Shown: in pieces, positions 43,490 through 53,397 of the stretch
Layout of the letters: each line of letters begins with the position of its first letter
Numbering within the stretch: the first letter of the stretch is position 1
Assembly: GCA_025059535.1 (NCBI GenBank)
Contig: JANXCX010000024.1
Location: 149,425 to 213,424 of the forward strand
Direction of reading: 5' to 3'
From: Bacteroidia bacterium
Lineage (GTDB): Bacteria; Bacteroidota; Bacteroidia; SpSt-205
Length of the DNA stretch: 64,000 nucleotides
Made by a program: the position numbers and the translations under genes
The notes under the pieces: generated by a model
Seen by the model: the letters and a program-made list of their open reading frames with translations, nothing else
Databases searched by the model: none
Told to the model about the DNA's origin: nothing

Positions 43490-46303
43490 GTGCGGTGGGT
43501 GTTTTGGCTTACGCTGCTGGCCTGGGCATTTGGGCAAGAGGAGCGACTAACTAGTCCAAAGGCCCCAGGTCTACCGCGCGCTCAGGTCGTTGGGCGGGTG
43601 ATTGATGGCCGCACAGGCGAGCCGCTTATGGGAGTCCAGGTACGCCTTGGAAGCCTTGGCACTTATACCGATGAAAAAGGCGGCTTCACCCTAACCTTCA
43701 CCCAGGCAGATACGCTGCAGGTTTTTCTCCTTGGCTACCACATCCTACGCGTGCCCCTTCACCAGCCTACTGATAACCTCATCCTGCGCCTCTCACCCAT
43801 AGAAGCCGAACTGGCGGAAGTGAGTATAGTGGAAGAGGCCGACCGGGCTACCGAAGGCGGGCTACTTTTAGAGCGGCTTCGGGCCTTAGAGATTGCCGAG
43901 CTGTACGCCCAAGAGCTTATAATGAAGCGGAGCACGGACTTTTACGTCCCAAACGTGCTGCGGCGCCTCCCTGGCGTTTCGCTTCTTTCGGGTCGGTATA
44001 TCTCTATTCGGGGTATGGGCGAGCGGTATAATGCGTTTGCGTTTTGGGCCGCCTACCCCGCTTGGCTGAGCTACGACGCGAGCTTCGGCGAACTGGAACA
44101 TCTGATTACGACCCTTTTAGGGCGTGTAGAAGTGCGCAAGTTCTGGACCCCAGAACTCTTAGGACACTTTGGCGGCGGAATGGTGGATTTCCAACTCCCC
44201 CGCACCAGTAGCACAGGCTGGCAAATCGCCTACACCGCCGAAATAGACGCGCAAGCCACAGGACAGCCTTTTTATGCCTTTCGCCTGCCGCTTCGGGATC
44301 CAATTCCTCCTGATTTCCCCGACCCAGCTACCATACAGGCCTCGGAAAATAATGGGCGCCCCCTTCCGGAAAATTTTGCCTACGGTCAGCGGTTTCGGCG
44401 CTACACTATACCTAACCGGCAAAGCTGGGCACCACCCGGAAGCCTTCTTACTCTATCCTACGATAAAAGCGGGAGCCGTTGGCGCTTTTCCCTGCGTAGC
44501 GCACTCTCCCAGCGCTACCTGCGTAGCAGCATAAAATTCGCCGATGGCACATTTGAAGAAGTGGACGGAAGCTGGCAGTTTATGCCCACCGTTCGCTCCC
44601 TAACTACCCATCCCCTCTACTATTACAGCTTAGGCGGCGGTCTATCGGGTACACTAAGCCTTCAGCTCAGCTCGGCTCATTCCTTGCTTCTGGAGGGCTT
44701 TTATCTCCAGAATACCTACCAGCGCTTCTCCACAGAGGAGGCGGAATATATCAATCCAGCCATAGATTCTTTCATACCTGTGTGGAGCGTATATTCCTCA
44801 TTTTTGACTCAGCGCTCCTACTTAGGTATTCTGCGGCTGGCATGGATTTTCACGGCTCGGAATAGCTGGCAGGGCCGCCTGCAGCTGGGTGGGCTGCTCC
44901 AAGGCCAAGCCATACCCCAAACCGGCGCCATGAATTACATCCGCTACCCCAACACCGAAGAACTTACCTATGAACATGAGATGTACGATGAAGGCGAAAT
45001 CTATGCCCAGGTCTTCACCACTAAATCGCACGCCTTACAGGGGTATGTGCACCCCTACATAGAAAAGCGATGGGACGTAGGACAAAGCTGGCTGCAGCTG
45101 CGATTAGGCGGGTGGTATTCTCGGGAAAGTCAGCGGTTTAGGGCGCGCCAGCTTGGCTTTTTGACGGATACCGCCGGAGGCGGCCCCAACGTACTGCCCA
45201 GCGAAGTGTATGCATGGGATAATATTCGGGAGGTATATAATCCAGCCTATATTCGGGAAGGGGGCTTTTACCTTATAGATCGTACGGGCGATTACCACCG
45301 CCACCGCGGCGAAACAGAGATTCTGGCGGGCTATGGGTGGTTTAGGACCGCATTTGGAAAACGCTGGGAAATGCTAGTCGGCGCACGCTACGAGACCTGG
45401 GCGCGCACGCTTTATCATATCCCCATCCTTACTCCGCGCGAGACAACCTTTGCCCGGTATCGCGAGGGGCACCTTCTACCAGCCTTTTTAGCGAAGTACG
45501 CTCTAACTGAAAGGCACATACTGCGATTAGGCGCAAACCTCACCCTTATTCGGCCTTCCCTTCCTACCCAAGTGCCTTTCAAGTATTTTGATTATCTCTG
45601 GGCTTTTTACTGGGTAGGCGATCCGAGTGTGACTAGCGGACGCATCTACAACGTCGAGCTGCGTTACGAATGGCTGCGCGATAAGGACAATCTCCTAGCG
45701 ATTGGCCTATTTTACAAGCACTTGCGCAACCTTCCAGAGATATATTTGATACCAGCCAGCTATAACTTAGTCTTCACTTACTCTACACGCCAGCGGCGCT
45801 GGGGTGAGATTATGGGAATAGAAATAGAGGCACGCCGCACCTGGTGGGAAAATCCTAAAGGACGACTCTGGGGCTATGCTACGCTTACCCTAAGTGAAAG
45901 CGCCCTAGAAAGACCTCTGGGGGGCAAACTAGGCCGTTTAGAGGGACGCATCCAGGGCCACGCTCCCCTTGTCGGTAATTTAGGTCTGCTTTATAGTAGC
46001 TTTCGGTGGGAAGCTGCCCTCTTCTTCAATTATACCAGCGCTCAGATTTGGGCTATTGGCTTTGATCCCTATATTTACCCTCATTTGGTAGAGGAGAGGC
46101 GCCTAACGGGGGAGGCTCAATTTTCCTATCATCTTAGTTCGCGCTGGGAGTTTCGGATAGCCATTTGGGATTTTATCAACCCGCCCTATCGGCGCACCCA
46201 GCGTGTGGGGAATGCAGATACCTTTCAAAACGAGCGGGATGCTATGGCTATCTGGGAGCGTTGGGCCTACCGCGGCTATGTGACGATAAGGTATAAGTTC
46301 TAA
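43490..46303 (+). CDS. TonB-dependent outer-membrane receptor (CarboxypepD_reg-like N-terminus)
   Basis: 937 residues from GTG 43490, giving a clean signal peptide (VRWVFWLTLLAWAFG). The CarboxypepD_reg-like beta-sandwich follows (VVGRVIDGRTGEPLMGVQV, YTDEKGGFTL), then a plug (VPNVLRRLPGVSLLSGRYIS, IRGMGERYNAF) and a ~22-strand barrel to the last YRGYVTIRYKF. It should take up a ligand with TonB energy; substrate unknown. No SusD homologue follows, so it is not a classic Sus pair. The next gene is a second receptor of a different subfamily, 34 bp on. Confidence 0.9.
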   Translation: MRWVFWLTLLAWAFGQEERLTSPKAPGLPRAQVVGRVIDGRTGEPLMGVQVRLGSLGTYTDEKGGFTLTFTQADTLQVFLLGYHILRVPLHQPTDNLILRLSPIEAELAEVSIVEEADRATEGGLLLERLRALEIAELYAQELIMKRSTDFYVPNVLRRLPGVSLLSGRYISIRGMGERYNAFAFWAAYPAWLSYDASFGELEHLITTLLGRVEVRKFWTPELLGHFGGGMVDFQLPRTSSTGWQIAYTAEIDAQATGQPFYAFRLPLRDPIPPDFPDPATIQASENNGRPLPENFAYGQRFRRYTIPNRQSWAPPGSLLTLSYDKSGSRWRFSLRSALSQRYLRSSIKFADGTFEEVDGSWQFMPTVRSLTTHPLYYYSLGGGLSGTLSLQLSSAHSLLLEGFYLQNTYQRFSTEEAEYINPAIDSFIPVWSVYSSFLTQRSYLGILRLAWIFTARNSWQGRLQLGGLLQGQAIPQTGAMNYIRYPNTEELTYEHEMYDEGEIYAQVFTTKSHALQGYVHPYIEKRWDVGQSWLQLRLGGWYSRESQRFRARQLGFLTDTAGGGPNVLPSEVYAWDNIREVYNPAYIREGGFYLIDRTGDYHRHRGETEILAGYGWFRTAFGKRWEMLVGARYETWARTLYHIPILTPRETTFARYREGHLLPAFLAKYALTERHILRLGANLTLIRPSLPTQVPFKYFDYLWAFYWVGDPSVTSGRIYNVELRYEWLRDKDNLLAIGLFYKHLRNLPEIYLIPASYNLVFTYSTRQRRWGEIMGIEIEARRTWWENPKGRLWGYATLTLSESALERPLGGKLGRLEGRIQGHAPLVGNLGLLYSSFRWEAALFFNYTSAQIWAIGFDPYIYPHLVEERRLTGEAQFSYHLSSRWEFRIAIWDFINPPYRRTQRVGNADTFQNERDAMAIWERWAYRGYVTIRYKF

Positions 46304-46337
46304 AGAAGTTCATTAGGCCTGACTTGGGATATTTGCA

Positions 46338-48740
46338 GTGGGCTATGGAAAGGAGGGGAGCTTGGGCCTTTTGGTTGGGCTGAGGAGAAGCCTAAGTCTG
46401 AGCCGGCTACTTGGACTAGGGGGCTTAGCTGCGGCGCAGCCGGAAGGCACGCTCCGGCTGCGAATAGTCTCCACCGAGAATCGCCCCTTGCCCTACGCTG
46501 AGGTAGAAATAAAAGCCGAGCGCTTCCTTACAGACTCTTTAGGCGAGCTGCGGCTTACTCTGCCTGCTGGCCGCTACCAGCTACGGGTGGCCCACCTGCA
46601 AGCCTTGCCCGTAGAGACGGAGGTATGGATACAAGCCGGGGCTACTACGCCGCTCACCTTGGCCCTGCCTCTACGGGAGATTCGGCTGGACTCCGTAGCT
46701 ATTCAAACTACCCGCCCGCCCCCTACCGCCCTACCTACTATTCCTTTTCTTTCGCCGATCCCTATCCGCCCTGAGGCATTACGGTTCATGCCCGCCATCA
46801 AGTCAGATATTGAAAGCCGCTTGGTACTCATGGGCGCCCTCAGCACGAACGAATTCTCCTCCCAATACCGCGTGCGTGGAGGTAACTTTGACGAAAACCT
46901 TTTATACGCAGGAGAAATAGAGATTTATCGCCCTTTTTCGGCGCGTACGGGTCAGCAGGAAGGGCTCGGCTTCACCAATCCTCTCTTAGTGGATGGGGTA
47001 TATTTTAGCACGGGCGGCTTTGAGGCTCGCTTCGGGGACAAACTTTCTTCGGTACTTCAGGTGGAGTACAAGCGCCGCGAGCGCCGCGAGCTCATGCTAG
47101 AATTAGGCCTGCTTACCCAAGGGCTAGCGGCCAGCGGCCGTTTGGGTCGTCTCTATTATACCCTCGGGATACGCCGCTTTACCATAGGCTATTTGCTTCA
47201 GACCCTTCCCATACAGGGGGAGTACCGCCCTCAGTTCTACGATGGGCAAGGCTACTTTTGCTGGGTTCGGCGGGATAGCACAGGCCGAGAAGTCTGGCGC
47301 CTAGAGGGCTTAGCGGTAGGGCTTCTTAATCGCTACCGTTTTCTCCCCCGCCTAGGGCAGGCCACCTTCGGCCTTATCAATATGGCCTTTCGGGTACAAT
47401 TCTACTTTACGGGTGTGGAAGAGCTGCGCTACCGTACGGGTCAGCAAGCCTTAGCCCTTACCTGGCGACCTTCCGCCAATTTTCGCCTTACCCATATACT
47501 GAGCTACTTTGGAAGCTTAGAGGATGAAGTGGCGGATGTAGAGGGCGCCTACCTTTTAGGGGAGGTGCAGACCGGCTTGGGCAGTCAGCTTTACAACGAG
47601 ATTGTAGTACGACGGGGGGCGGGAAGTGAAATTCGGCGCCTTCGGAATTTTCTGGACATTCACGCTTTCTATGCCGAACAGCGCGGGGAGTGGTACTGGC
47701 ACCCCAGCATGCGTTATCGGCTAAGCTGGGGGCTGCGTGGCCAACGGGAAGCCTTTTGGGACCGAGTGTATGAATGGAGCGCCTTAGACTCAGCGGACTA
47801 TGTGCGCTTAGAGGAGCGCTACTTTCAGGATCAGAGCCTGCGAAATCACCGCCTAATGGGATTTGTGCAGCAGGGGCTACGCTGGCAGGCCTGGCGACTG
47901 GAAGCCGGCCTACGCTTCCATTATAGTCAGGCTAATCGCCAGCTCATTTTCAGCCCCCGCCTTCAGCTAGTTTATCAAAAAACCGATCGGCTTCAATACC
48001 GCCTTGGCCTGGGGCATTATGCGCAGCCGCCCTTTTACAGAGAGCTGCGCGCCATAGATTATCGCCTCATTCCCACGCTGCGGGCCCAGCAGAGCTGGCA
48101 GATTGTAGCTGGCTTGGATTATACCTTCACGGTCTGGGGGCGGCCATTTCGGTACTTCACCGAGCTTTACTACAAGCACCTGTGGGACCTTATTCCCTAT
48201 GAGCTGGAAAATGTCCGATTGCGCTACTATGGCACGAATAGGGCCTTAGGCTATGCATATGGCTTAGACCTACGCCTAAATGGCGAATTTCTGCGCGGGG
48301 TGGATTCGTGGGTGGCGATAGGGCTTCTTTCCACACGAGAAAAGGTAGAGAATTATGGCTGGATGCGCCGCCCCAGCGACCAGCGGCTCAGCGTGGCCCT
48401 CTATTTTCAGGATGAACTGCCTACTAATCCTCTATACAAGGTTACGATGCAGTTCGTATGGACGAGTGGGATGCCCTTTGGGGTACCACGCCGGCTAGGC
48501 GCGCGCACTATTTTCCAAATGCCCTTTTATGCGCGCGTAGACCTGGGCTTTAGTCGGATTTTCTATTTAGACAAGCGCTGGCTACGTACCCTGTGGGTAG
48601 GGATAGACGTCTTTAATCTCTTCCAGCGCTCCAACGTAGTAAGCTACCAGTGGATAGCCGATGTGTATGGGCTGCGCTGGGCAGTACCTAACTACCTTTC
48701 CGCTCGGCTAGTGAATCTGCGTGTGATAGGGGAATTTTGA
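46338..48740 (+). CDS. second TonB-dependent receptor family protein
   Basis: 800 residues from a GTG at 46338 (GATATTTG, a near -7 box, ends 2 nt upstream). Signal-like start, then a Cna/CarboxypepD-like sandwich (LRLRIVSTENRPLPYAEVEI, LTDSLGELRLTL), a plug with YRVRGGNFDENLLYAGEIEIY (split RGGNFDENLLY and EIYRPF) and a barrel that ends in LVNLRVIGEF. The FDENL-x-Y-x-E-I-x-Y-R-P pattern marks a Bacteroidota subfamily. Not preceded by SusD. The last 49 bp overlap ruvC on the opposite strand. Confidence 0.87.
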   Translation: MGYGKEGSLGLLVGLRRSLSLSRLLGLGGLAAAQPEGTLRLRIVSTENRPLPYAEVEIKAERFLTDSLGELRLTLPAGRYQLRVAHLQALPVETEVWIQAGATTPLTLALPLREIRLDSVAIQTTRPPPTALPTIPFLSPIPIRPEALRFMPAIKSDIESRLVLMGALSTNEFSSQYRVRGGNFDENLLYAGEIEIYRPFSARTGQQEGLGFTNPLLVDGVYFSTGGFEARFGDKLSSVLQVEYKRRERRELMLELGLLTQGLAASGRLGRLYYTLGIRRFTIGYLLQTLPIQGEYRPQFYDGQGYFCWVRRDSTGREVWRLEGLAVGLLNRYRFLPRLGQATFGLINMAFRVQFYFTGVEELRYRTGQQALALTWRPSANFRLTHILSYFGSLEDEVADVEGAYLLGEVQTGLGSQLYNEIVVRRGAGSEIRRLRNFLDIHAFYAEQRGEWYWHPSMRYRLSWGLRGQREAFWDRVYEWSALDSADYVRLEERYFQDQSLRNHRLMGFVQQGLRWQAWRLEAGLRFHYSQANRQLIFSPRLQLVYQKTDRLQYRLGLGHYAQPPFYRELRAIDYRLIPTLRAQQSWQIVAGLDYTFTVWGRPFRYFTELYYKHLWDLIPYELENVRLRYYGTNRALGYAYGLDLRLNGEFLRGVDSWVAIGLLSTREKVENYGWMRRPSDQRLSVALYFQDELPTNPLYKVTMQFVWTSGMPFGVPRRLGARTIFQMPFYARVDLGFSRIFYLDKRWLRTLWVGIDVFNLFQRSNVVSYQWIADVYGLRWAVPNYLSARLVNLRVIGEF

Positions 48741-49213
48741 AGAAAAGCGGCGGCTAAAGCAATGGCGATGGCATCGGTGGCGTGGTTGGAAGAAGGCGGC
48801 GGGAGGGTGCCTTTTAGGTAATAAGACAGCATAGCGGCTACTTGGGTTTTATCGGCGTGGGCTCGGCCGGTGATGGCCTTCTTGATGCGGGCTGGTGCAA
48901 GGCGAATGGGCGGTGGATAGCCGCGCAAGCACAAAAACCCCCAGATAGCCCCTTGAAAAGCCCCCAGTATTAGTGCGGAGCGGGGGTTGTGCCCCAAAAA
49001 AGGCGCCTCCATCGCCGGCTGCACCGCCGACGAGAACGAAGCCAGAAACGCTTCTAAGCCAGCATATAGGGTGTGCAGTCGCTCATCTAGGGCGCGGGAC
49101 TGAGTAAGGCTAAGCGTCTCCGCTTTCAAAAGCCGAAAGGGCGCATGCGACCCCTCCACCAGCGCTAAGCCCACCGCCTGCGCCCCTGGGTCTATCCCCA
49201 GCCAAAGGCTCAC
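48692..49213 (-). CDS. ruvC: crossover junction endodeoxyribonuclease RuvC
   Basis: Resolves Holliday junctions. 173 residues from GTG 49213, which overlaps the stop of the upstream phosphatase (GTGA). GTGs at 49216 and 49231 are alternatives. Catalytic acidic residues: D8 in LGIDPGAQAVG, E in AMEAPFLG, and D in SNHATDAIAIAL; the basic KKAITGRAHADKTQV segment is typical. ruvA and ruvB are not in the window. The 49-bp 3' overlap with the receptor gene is antisense. Confidence 0.95.
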   Translation of the reverse strand: MSLWLGIDPGAQAVGLALVEGSHAPFRLLKAETLSLTQSRALDERLHTLYAGLEAFLASFSSAVQPAMEAPFLGHNPRSALILGAFQGAIWGFLCLRGYPPPIRLAPARIKKAITGRAHADKTQVAAMLSYYLKGTLPPPSSNHATDAIAIALAAAFLQNSPITRRFTSRAER

Positions 49214-52200
49214 CACACCCGAACCCCCCACATCGTCACATCATCCACCTGCTCCCTATCCTCCCCATAATCCTTCCACTCCTTCCAGCGCTGATTGAAA
49301 AGGGCGCGCAGGCGCGGCATAGAAGGCTCATGAAGGTGTTCTAAGATAAACTCCTTGAGCTGCTTAGTTCCAAAGCGCTTTCCTGCCGGTCCGCCCCACT
49401 GATCCACTACACCATCCGTAAAGAGGAAGAAGCTATCGCCCTGCTCCAGTTGAATTTCATGCTCGGTGAAGAAGCGCTCTTCTTCCAGCTGCTCGCCGCC
49501 AATAGCCTTTTTATCGGGCTTAATTTCCCGCAGCTCACCGCCGCTGAGATAGTAGATTGGAAGGTTAGCCCCCGCATAAATGAGCTTGTAGGTTTTAGGG
49601 AAGTAGCGCACGAGCGCAATATCCATGCCATCGCGGGAGGTTATGCCTTCGGTTTCTATGTCCTGCCGCAGAATTTGCCGTACCCCGATATGGAGGTCAT
49701 GGAGGATTTGTGCGGGTGAGAAGATGCGGCTTTTGTTGATGATATGGTCTAGTAGGATACTTCCGATGAGGGTCATGAAGGCCCCAGGCACGCCATGTCC
49801 CGTCCCATCAGCTACGACGATAAAGTAAGAATCTTCTACCTCACTGAACCAGTAGAAATCGCCGCCTACGCCCGTCCGATCGCGCGGGCGCCAAATGATA
49901 AAGAAGTTATCACGGCCTAAGTATTTTTCCAGTATGGCCTCGGAAGGTAGGATATTTTTCTGCATACGCTTGGCGTAGCGGATGCTTTCGCGGATGTCCC
50001 GCATAGCTTCTTCTAGCTCATGCTTCTGAACCTCCAGCTGGGCATAGGCTTCTTGGAGGCGCCGCGCGTAGGCTTGCTGCTCTTCTTCTATTACCGAAGC
50101 CGCTGAGGCGGCCAAAGCCCGGAGGAAATTCACCTCATCCAGCCGCCACTCCCGCTTAGTATAGCGGTGCTCTACGCTAATCAGTCCGACTGTTTTGGCC
50201 CCTACCCGAATAATACCGTCCATAACACTGGCTACATTATTGGGCTTGAAGAGGGGCAGGGCCAGCTCACGCGTACGCAAATCGGATAGCGCATCCACCA
50301 CGGCTATTACCTGCTCACGCTCCAGGCTCTGGAAGTAAAGCGGATAAAGCGATCGGCTAACTACGGAGCCTACGGCATGGGAATGCGGCTCCTTTTCGGC
50401 TACGGCCACGCAGCGGGCTTGGTCATTTTCCTCATATAGCCACAGGCTGACCCGATAGGCTTTAAGGGTAGCCAGCGCTACCTCCGCTATCACCTGAAAG
50501 GCTTTGGGTACATCGCCCTCCTTAAGAGCTGGATGCGAGGCCAAAAGCGAAAGGGCATTCTGCTGCTCCGTAAGACGAAATTCCTGCTCCTTCTGCTCAG
50601 TAATGTCAAAGAGAATGTTGATAGTTTTGAGCAGCTTTTTCTCAGGACGGCTTCGGTCTATAAGGGGGGTGCTGGACATAATAGCCCAATAGGAGTGACC
50701 CAAGGTGCCCCGCAGTTCTACTTCGGATTTCCAGATTTGCCCGGCCTGCATGCTGCGCCAGTGGCCTTGGAGGACAGCTATAGGCTGCCTTTCGGAAAAA
50801 AGGCTTCCATAATGCTGGCCTACTATGCTATTAGTGCTATGGGCCAGAGCTTCTAGCAGACTACCGCTAGCATAGGTGATGTAACCTTCGCCATCGGTTT
50901 CAAAGAGCCAAGCGGCATTATTGAGCGCTTCCAATTGAGCCGAGAGCTGGAGCTGAGAGGCCCGATAGTTTTCATTACTGCGGCGCAGCTCCTCCGTATT
51001 TTCCCGTAGGAGCTGCTCCTGCTGCCGCGCCAGAAGCAAAGCGCTTTGAATCTCCTGCTCTTGCTGCTTTTGCAGCGTGATATCAAAACCCACTAAGATA
51101 TACTTGTAAATCTCCCCATCAGACTGGCACACGGGACTAATCGTTTGCTGAAGCCATATGGAGTCGTTCCAACGGGTGGTATAGGAGACCACCTCGGACC
51201 AACTTTCACCCTGGCGGAGCTTATCAAACATTTTGCGCAAGAGGGGCTCTTCTTCGGGGCGGCGCAAGACTTGATAGGGCTGGCCGAGAATATCCTCACT
51301 TTTATAGCCGAAAAGACGAAGGAATGACTCGTTTACGTATATAATTCGGCCTTCAGGATTCATCTCAGCAACAAGGGCGGCATTATTTAGCGCTGTGATT
51401 TGCCCGCGCAGTTCAGCCTGGGTGCGGCGCATCTCCTCAGCCGAAGCTTCTAGCTCTTCTATATTTTGGCGCAGCTCCTCTTCCAGCGCCTGCGCATGTT
51501 CTAGGTAGCTGATAAGCTGCTGCTCTACAAGCTTTCTATGGCCTTGCTGGAGGAGGAGCGAGGCCACGCGCGCCAGTAGGGCGGGATATTCTGCGTCGCG
51601 CAGGGGCTTATCGGAGAGCCGCTCCACAAAGAAGACCCCCGCAATCTCCTCATCTATAAGGAGCGGGAACATCCACAGCTGCTGAAACTGACGCTGCGTG
51701 AGATAAGTTCGCAAGGGCGTAGTTTCGGGCTGATAGGGCCCAGGCGACTGCCCTACCTGCGCATATACCCACCTTGCTACCTCCGCTGGCAGATCCACGC
51801 TATTTGTGTGTGCCAGAAGGGTAGGGTCGTAGGCCTCTAAGCAGTGAAGCGAACCATTTTGATCCCCAAATACCCAAAAGCTATAGCGCGCTTCGGGATC
51901 AAGGGTAGCCGCTACTTCGGCTATGGCCGCAAGGCCCTCCAGTACGTCCCCCTTTTGTAAGGCGGGCATCTTCAAAAGCGTCTGAAGGCTTTGGCGCTGC
52001 CGCAGAAGCCGTTCAATTTCCTGATTGTACTCGGCTTGGAGCGTGCTATACTGCTGCTTCAGACGGAGGTAGGCATTTTCCACGGCTTGATACTCCTTTT
52101 GAAGGGCGGCGAGCTTGGCTTCGGCTTCCTCTAAGCGCCGACGCAGCTCGGGCAGAGGGAGCAGGGAAAAGAGCCCGCGCCGCGTTTTATCTTGCCGATA

Positions 52201-53391
52201 TACAAGGAGCGCATAGGCATAGTCGCGGCCATCAATCTGTATGATGCCGCGCAGGGACTGGGACTCCATTTGATGCTGGCCCCATTCTAGGCCCACTTCG
52301 GTGAGATTTGTCCACGCCGCGGCGCCCGGAAGCTCTAAGAAGAGATCGTTTTTGCTTGTAAAGCGGCCTTGGGCATCTATTTCGGCGATGGGCAGGAGGT
52401 TTTGGAGCGCGCCTATTTGAAGGTGGAGTTCGGTCATCTTGAGGGCCCATTCCTGCTGGAGCGCCTCTAACCGCTGAGTCTCCTTTTGGAGCTCGGCGGA
52501 CAGCGTCTGAAGCTGCGCCGTTTGCTGAGCCAGTCGGTCGGCCACCTCCGAAAAAGGCGGCGCTGCGCTCCTTAGGGCAGAAGCCAGGGATTCCGAAAGG
52601 GGTCTAGAGGCGGCAAGAGCTTCTAAACCTTCTAAGAGCTGCTGCCAACGCAGAAGCAGGTCATTGTAGCTTTGGCCGATAGGCTGCAAAGGCTTAGGTA
52701 GAGCGGGCAGCGGCCGCTGACGGGCAATAGCCTCCAGGGCCTGCTTGAACCTATGACTCTCCTCACGTCCGACGATTAGAAAAGCTAACAGGGCCACAGT
52801 GGCGAAGCCGCCTACCAGAAGCCAGCCTACCGTATTTAGATGCTCCTGCTTCTGGCGAATCCCCTCCAGCAGGCTGAGGGAACGCTGGGCCAAGTAATCC
52901 CGAAAGCGCCCAATTTCATTCTCCACCGCCGCCAGAAGGGCTGGGGCTTCAGCGAGGTATTGCTCCAAAATGGGGTGATAGTCTTCGCGCCCTCTACTTT
53001 GTTCCAGCGCGCGACGCCAGCCTTGATGCCGCCGCTCTAAAAGAAGTACCCGCTCAATAAGCTCGCGCAGTAGAGGAAGCGGCTGGTTTTGCTGGCGCGC
53101 CGCAATTTCCAGAGCTTTGAGGGCCGGTCGCACTTCAGCCTGCCGAAGAAGAGTAGGAGGAATGGACTGGGCACTGGCATATTCCAGAAAACTAGCCCGC
53201 AGCCGCGCCTCTTGAAGCCAAATCGCTGTCTCTACCCGAAGTAGGGCCTTCTCTATTTCTCGTAGCTGGCGCAGCTGGCTAAGGGCTTCCTCGCTCAAGC
53301 TGCGCTCCCAGAATACCCACAGGAGTCCACTTCCCCCTATCAGAAGGGCAAAAATCAGACCCCACAGGCGGAGTTGAAGGGTAGCAGTCAT
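49210..53391 (-). CDS. PAS/GAF sensor protein with SpoIIE-type PP2C phosphatase (two-helix membrane sensor)
   Basis: 1393 residues. TM1 ~8-28, a helical periplasmic segment ~30-186, TM2 ~187-208. Cytoplasmic: coiled coil, a PAS-like fold (~320-400), coiled coil, GAF (~465-630), PAS (~660-770), PAS (~820-930), GAF (~950-1100), a short coiled coil, and PP2C ~1138-1392. PP2C metal residues are present: GVGGDFYW, VADGTGHGVPGAFM, SRDGMDIAL and QVDDVT. It should dephosphorylate a SiaC- or anti-sigma-antagonist-like protein in response to signals. It is co-translated with ruvC; its partner is not adjacent. Confidence 0.9.
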   Translation of the reverse strand: MTATLQLRLWGLIFALLIGGSGLLWVFWERSLSEEALSQLRQLREIEKALLRVETAIWLQEARLRASFLEYASAQSIPPTLLRQAEVRPALKALEIAARQQNQPLPLLRELIERVLLLERRHQGWRRALEQSRGREDYHPILEQYLAEAPALLAAVENEIGRFRDYLAQRSLSLLEGIRQKQEHLNTVGWLLVGGFATVALLAFLIVGREESHRFKQALEAIARQRPLPALPKPLQPIGQSYNDLLLRWQQLLEGLEALAASRPLSESLASALRSAAPPFSEVADRLAQQTAQLQTLSAELQKETQRLEALQQEWALKMTELHLQIGALQNLLPIAEIDAQGRFTSKNDLFLELPGAAAWTNLTEVGLEWGQHQMESQSLRGIIQIDGRDYAYALLVYRQDKTRRGLFSLLPLPELRRRLEEAEAKLAALQKEYQAVENAYLRLKQQYSTLQAEYNQEIERLLRQRQSLQTLLKMPALQKGDVLEGLAAIAEVAATLDPEARYSFWVFGDQNGSLHCLEAYDPTLLAHTNSVDLPAEVARWVYAQVGQSPGPYQPETTPLRTYLTQRQFQQLWMFPLLIDEEIAGVFFVERLSDKPLRDAEYPALLARVASLLLQQGHRKLVEQQLISYLEHAQALEEELRQNIEELEASAEEMRRTQAELRGQITALNNAALVAEMNPEGRIIYVNESFLRLFGYKSEDILGQPYQVLRRPEEEPLLRKMFDKLRQGESWSEVVSYTTRWNDSIWLQQTISPVCQSDGEIYKYILVGFDITLQKQQEQEIQSALLLARQQEQLLRENTEELRRSNENYRASQLQLSAQLEALNNAAWLFETDGEGYITYASGSLLEALAHSTNSIVGQHYGSLFSERQPIAVLQGHWRSMQAGQIWKSEVELRGTLGHSYWAIMSSTPLIDRSRPEKKLLKTINILFDITEQKEQEFRLTEQQNALSLLASHPALKEGDVPKAFQVIAEVALATLKAYRVSLWLYEENDQARCVAVAEKEPHSHAVGSVVSRSLYPLYFQSLEREQVIAVVDALSDLRTRELALPLFKPNNVASVMDGIIRVGAKTVGLISVEHRYTKREWRLDEVNFLRALAASAASVIEEEQQAYARRLQEAYAQLEVQKHELEEAMRDIRESIRYAKRMQKNILPSEAILEKYLGRDNFFIIWRPRDRTGVGGDFYWFSEVEDSYFIVVADGTGHGVPGAFMTLIGSILLDHIINKSRIFSPAQILHDLHIGVRQILRQDIETEGITSRDGMDIALVRYFPKTYKLIYAGANLPIYYLSGGELREIKPDKKAIGGEQLEEERFFTEHEIQLEQGDSFFLFTDGVVDQWGGPAGKRFGTKQLKEFILEHLHEPSMPRLRALFNQRWKEWKDYGEDREQVDDVTMWGVRVW

Positions 53392-53397
53392 GCGGTA

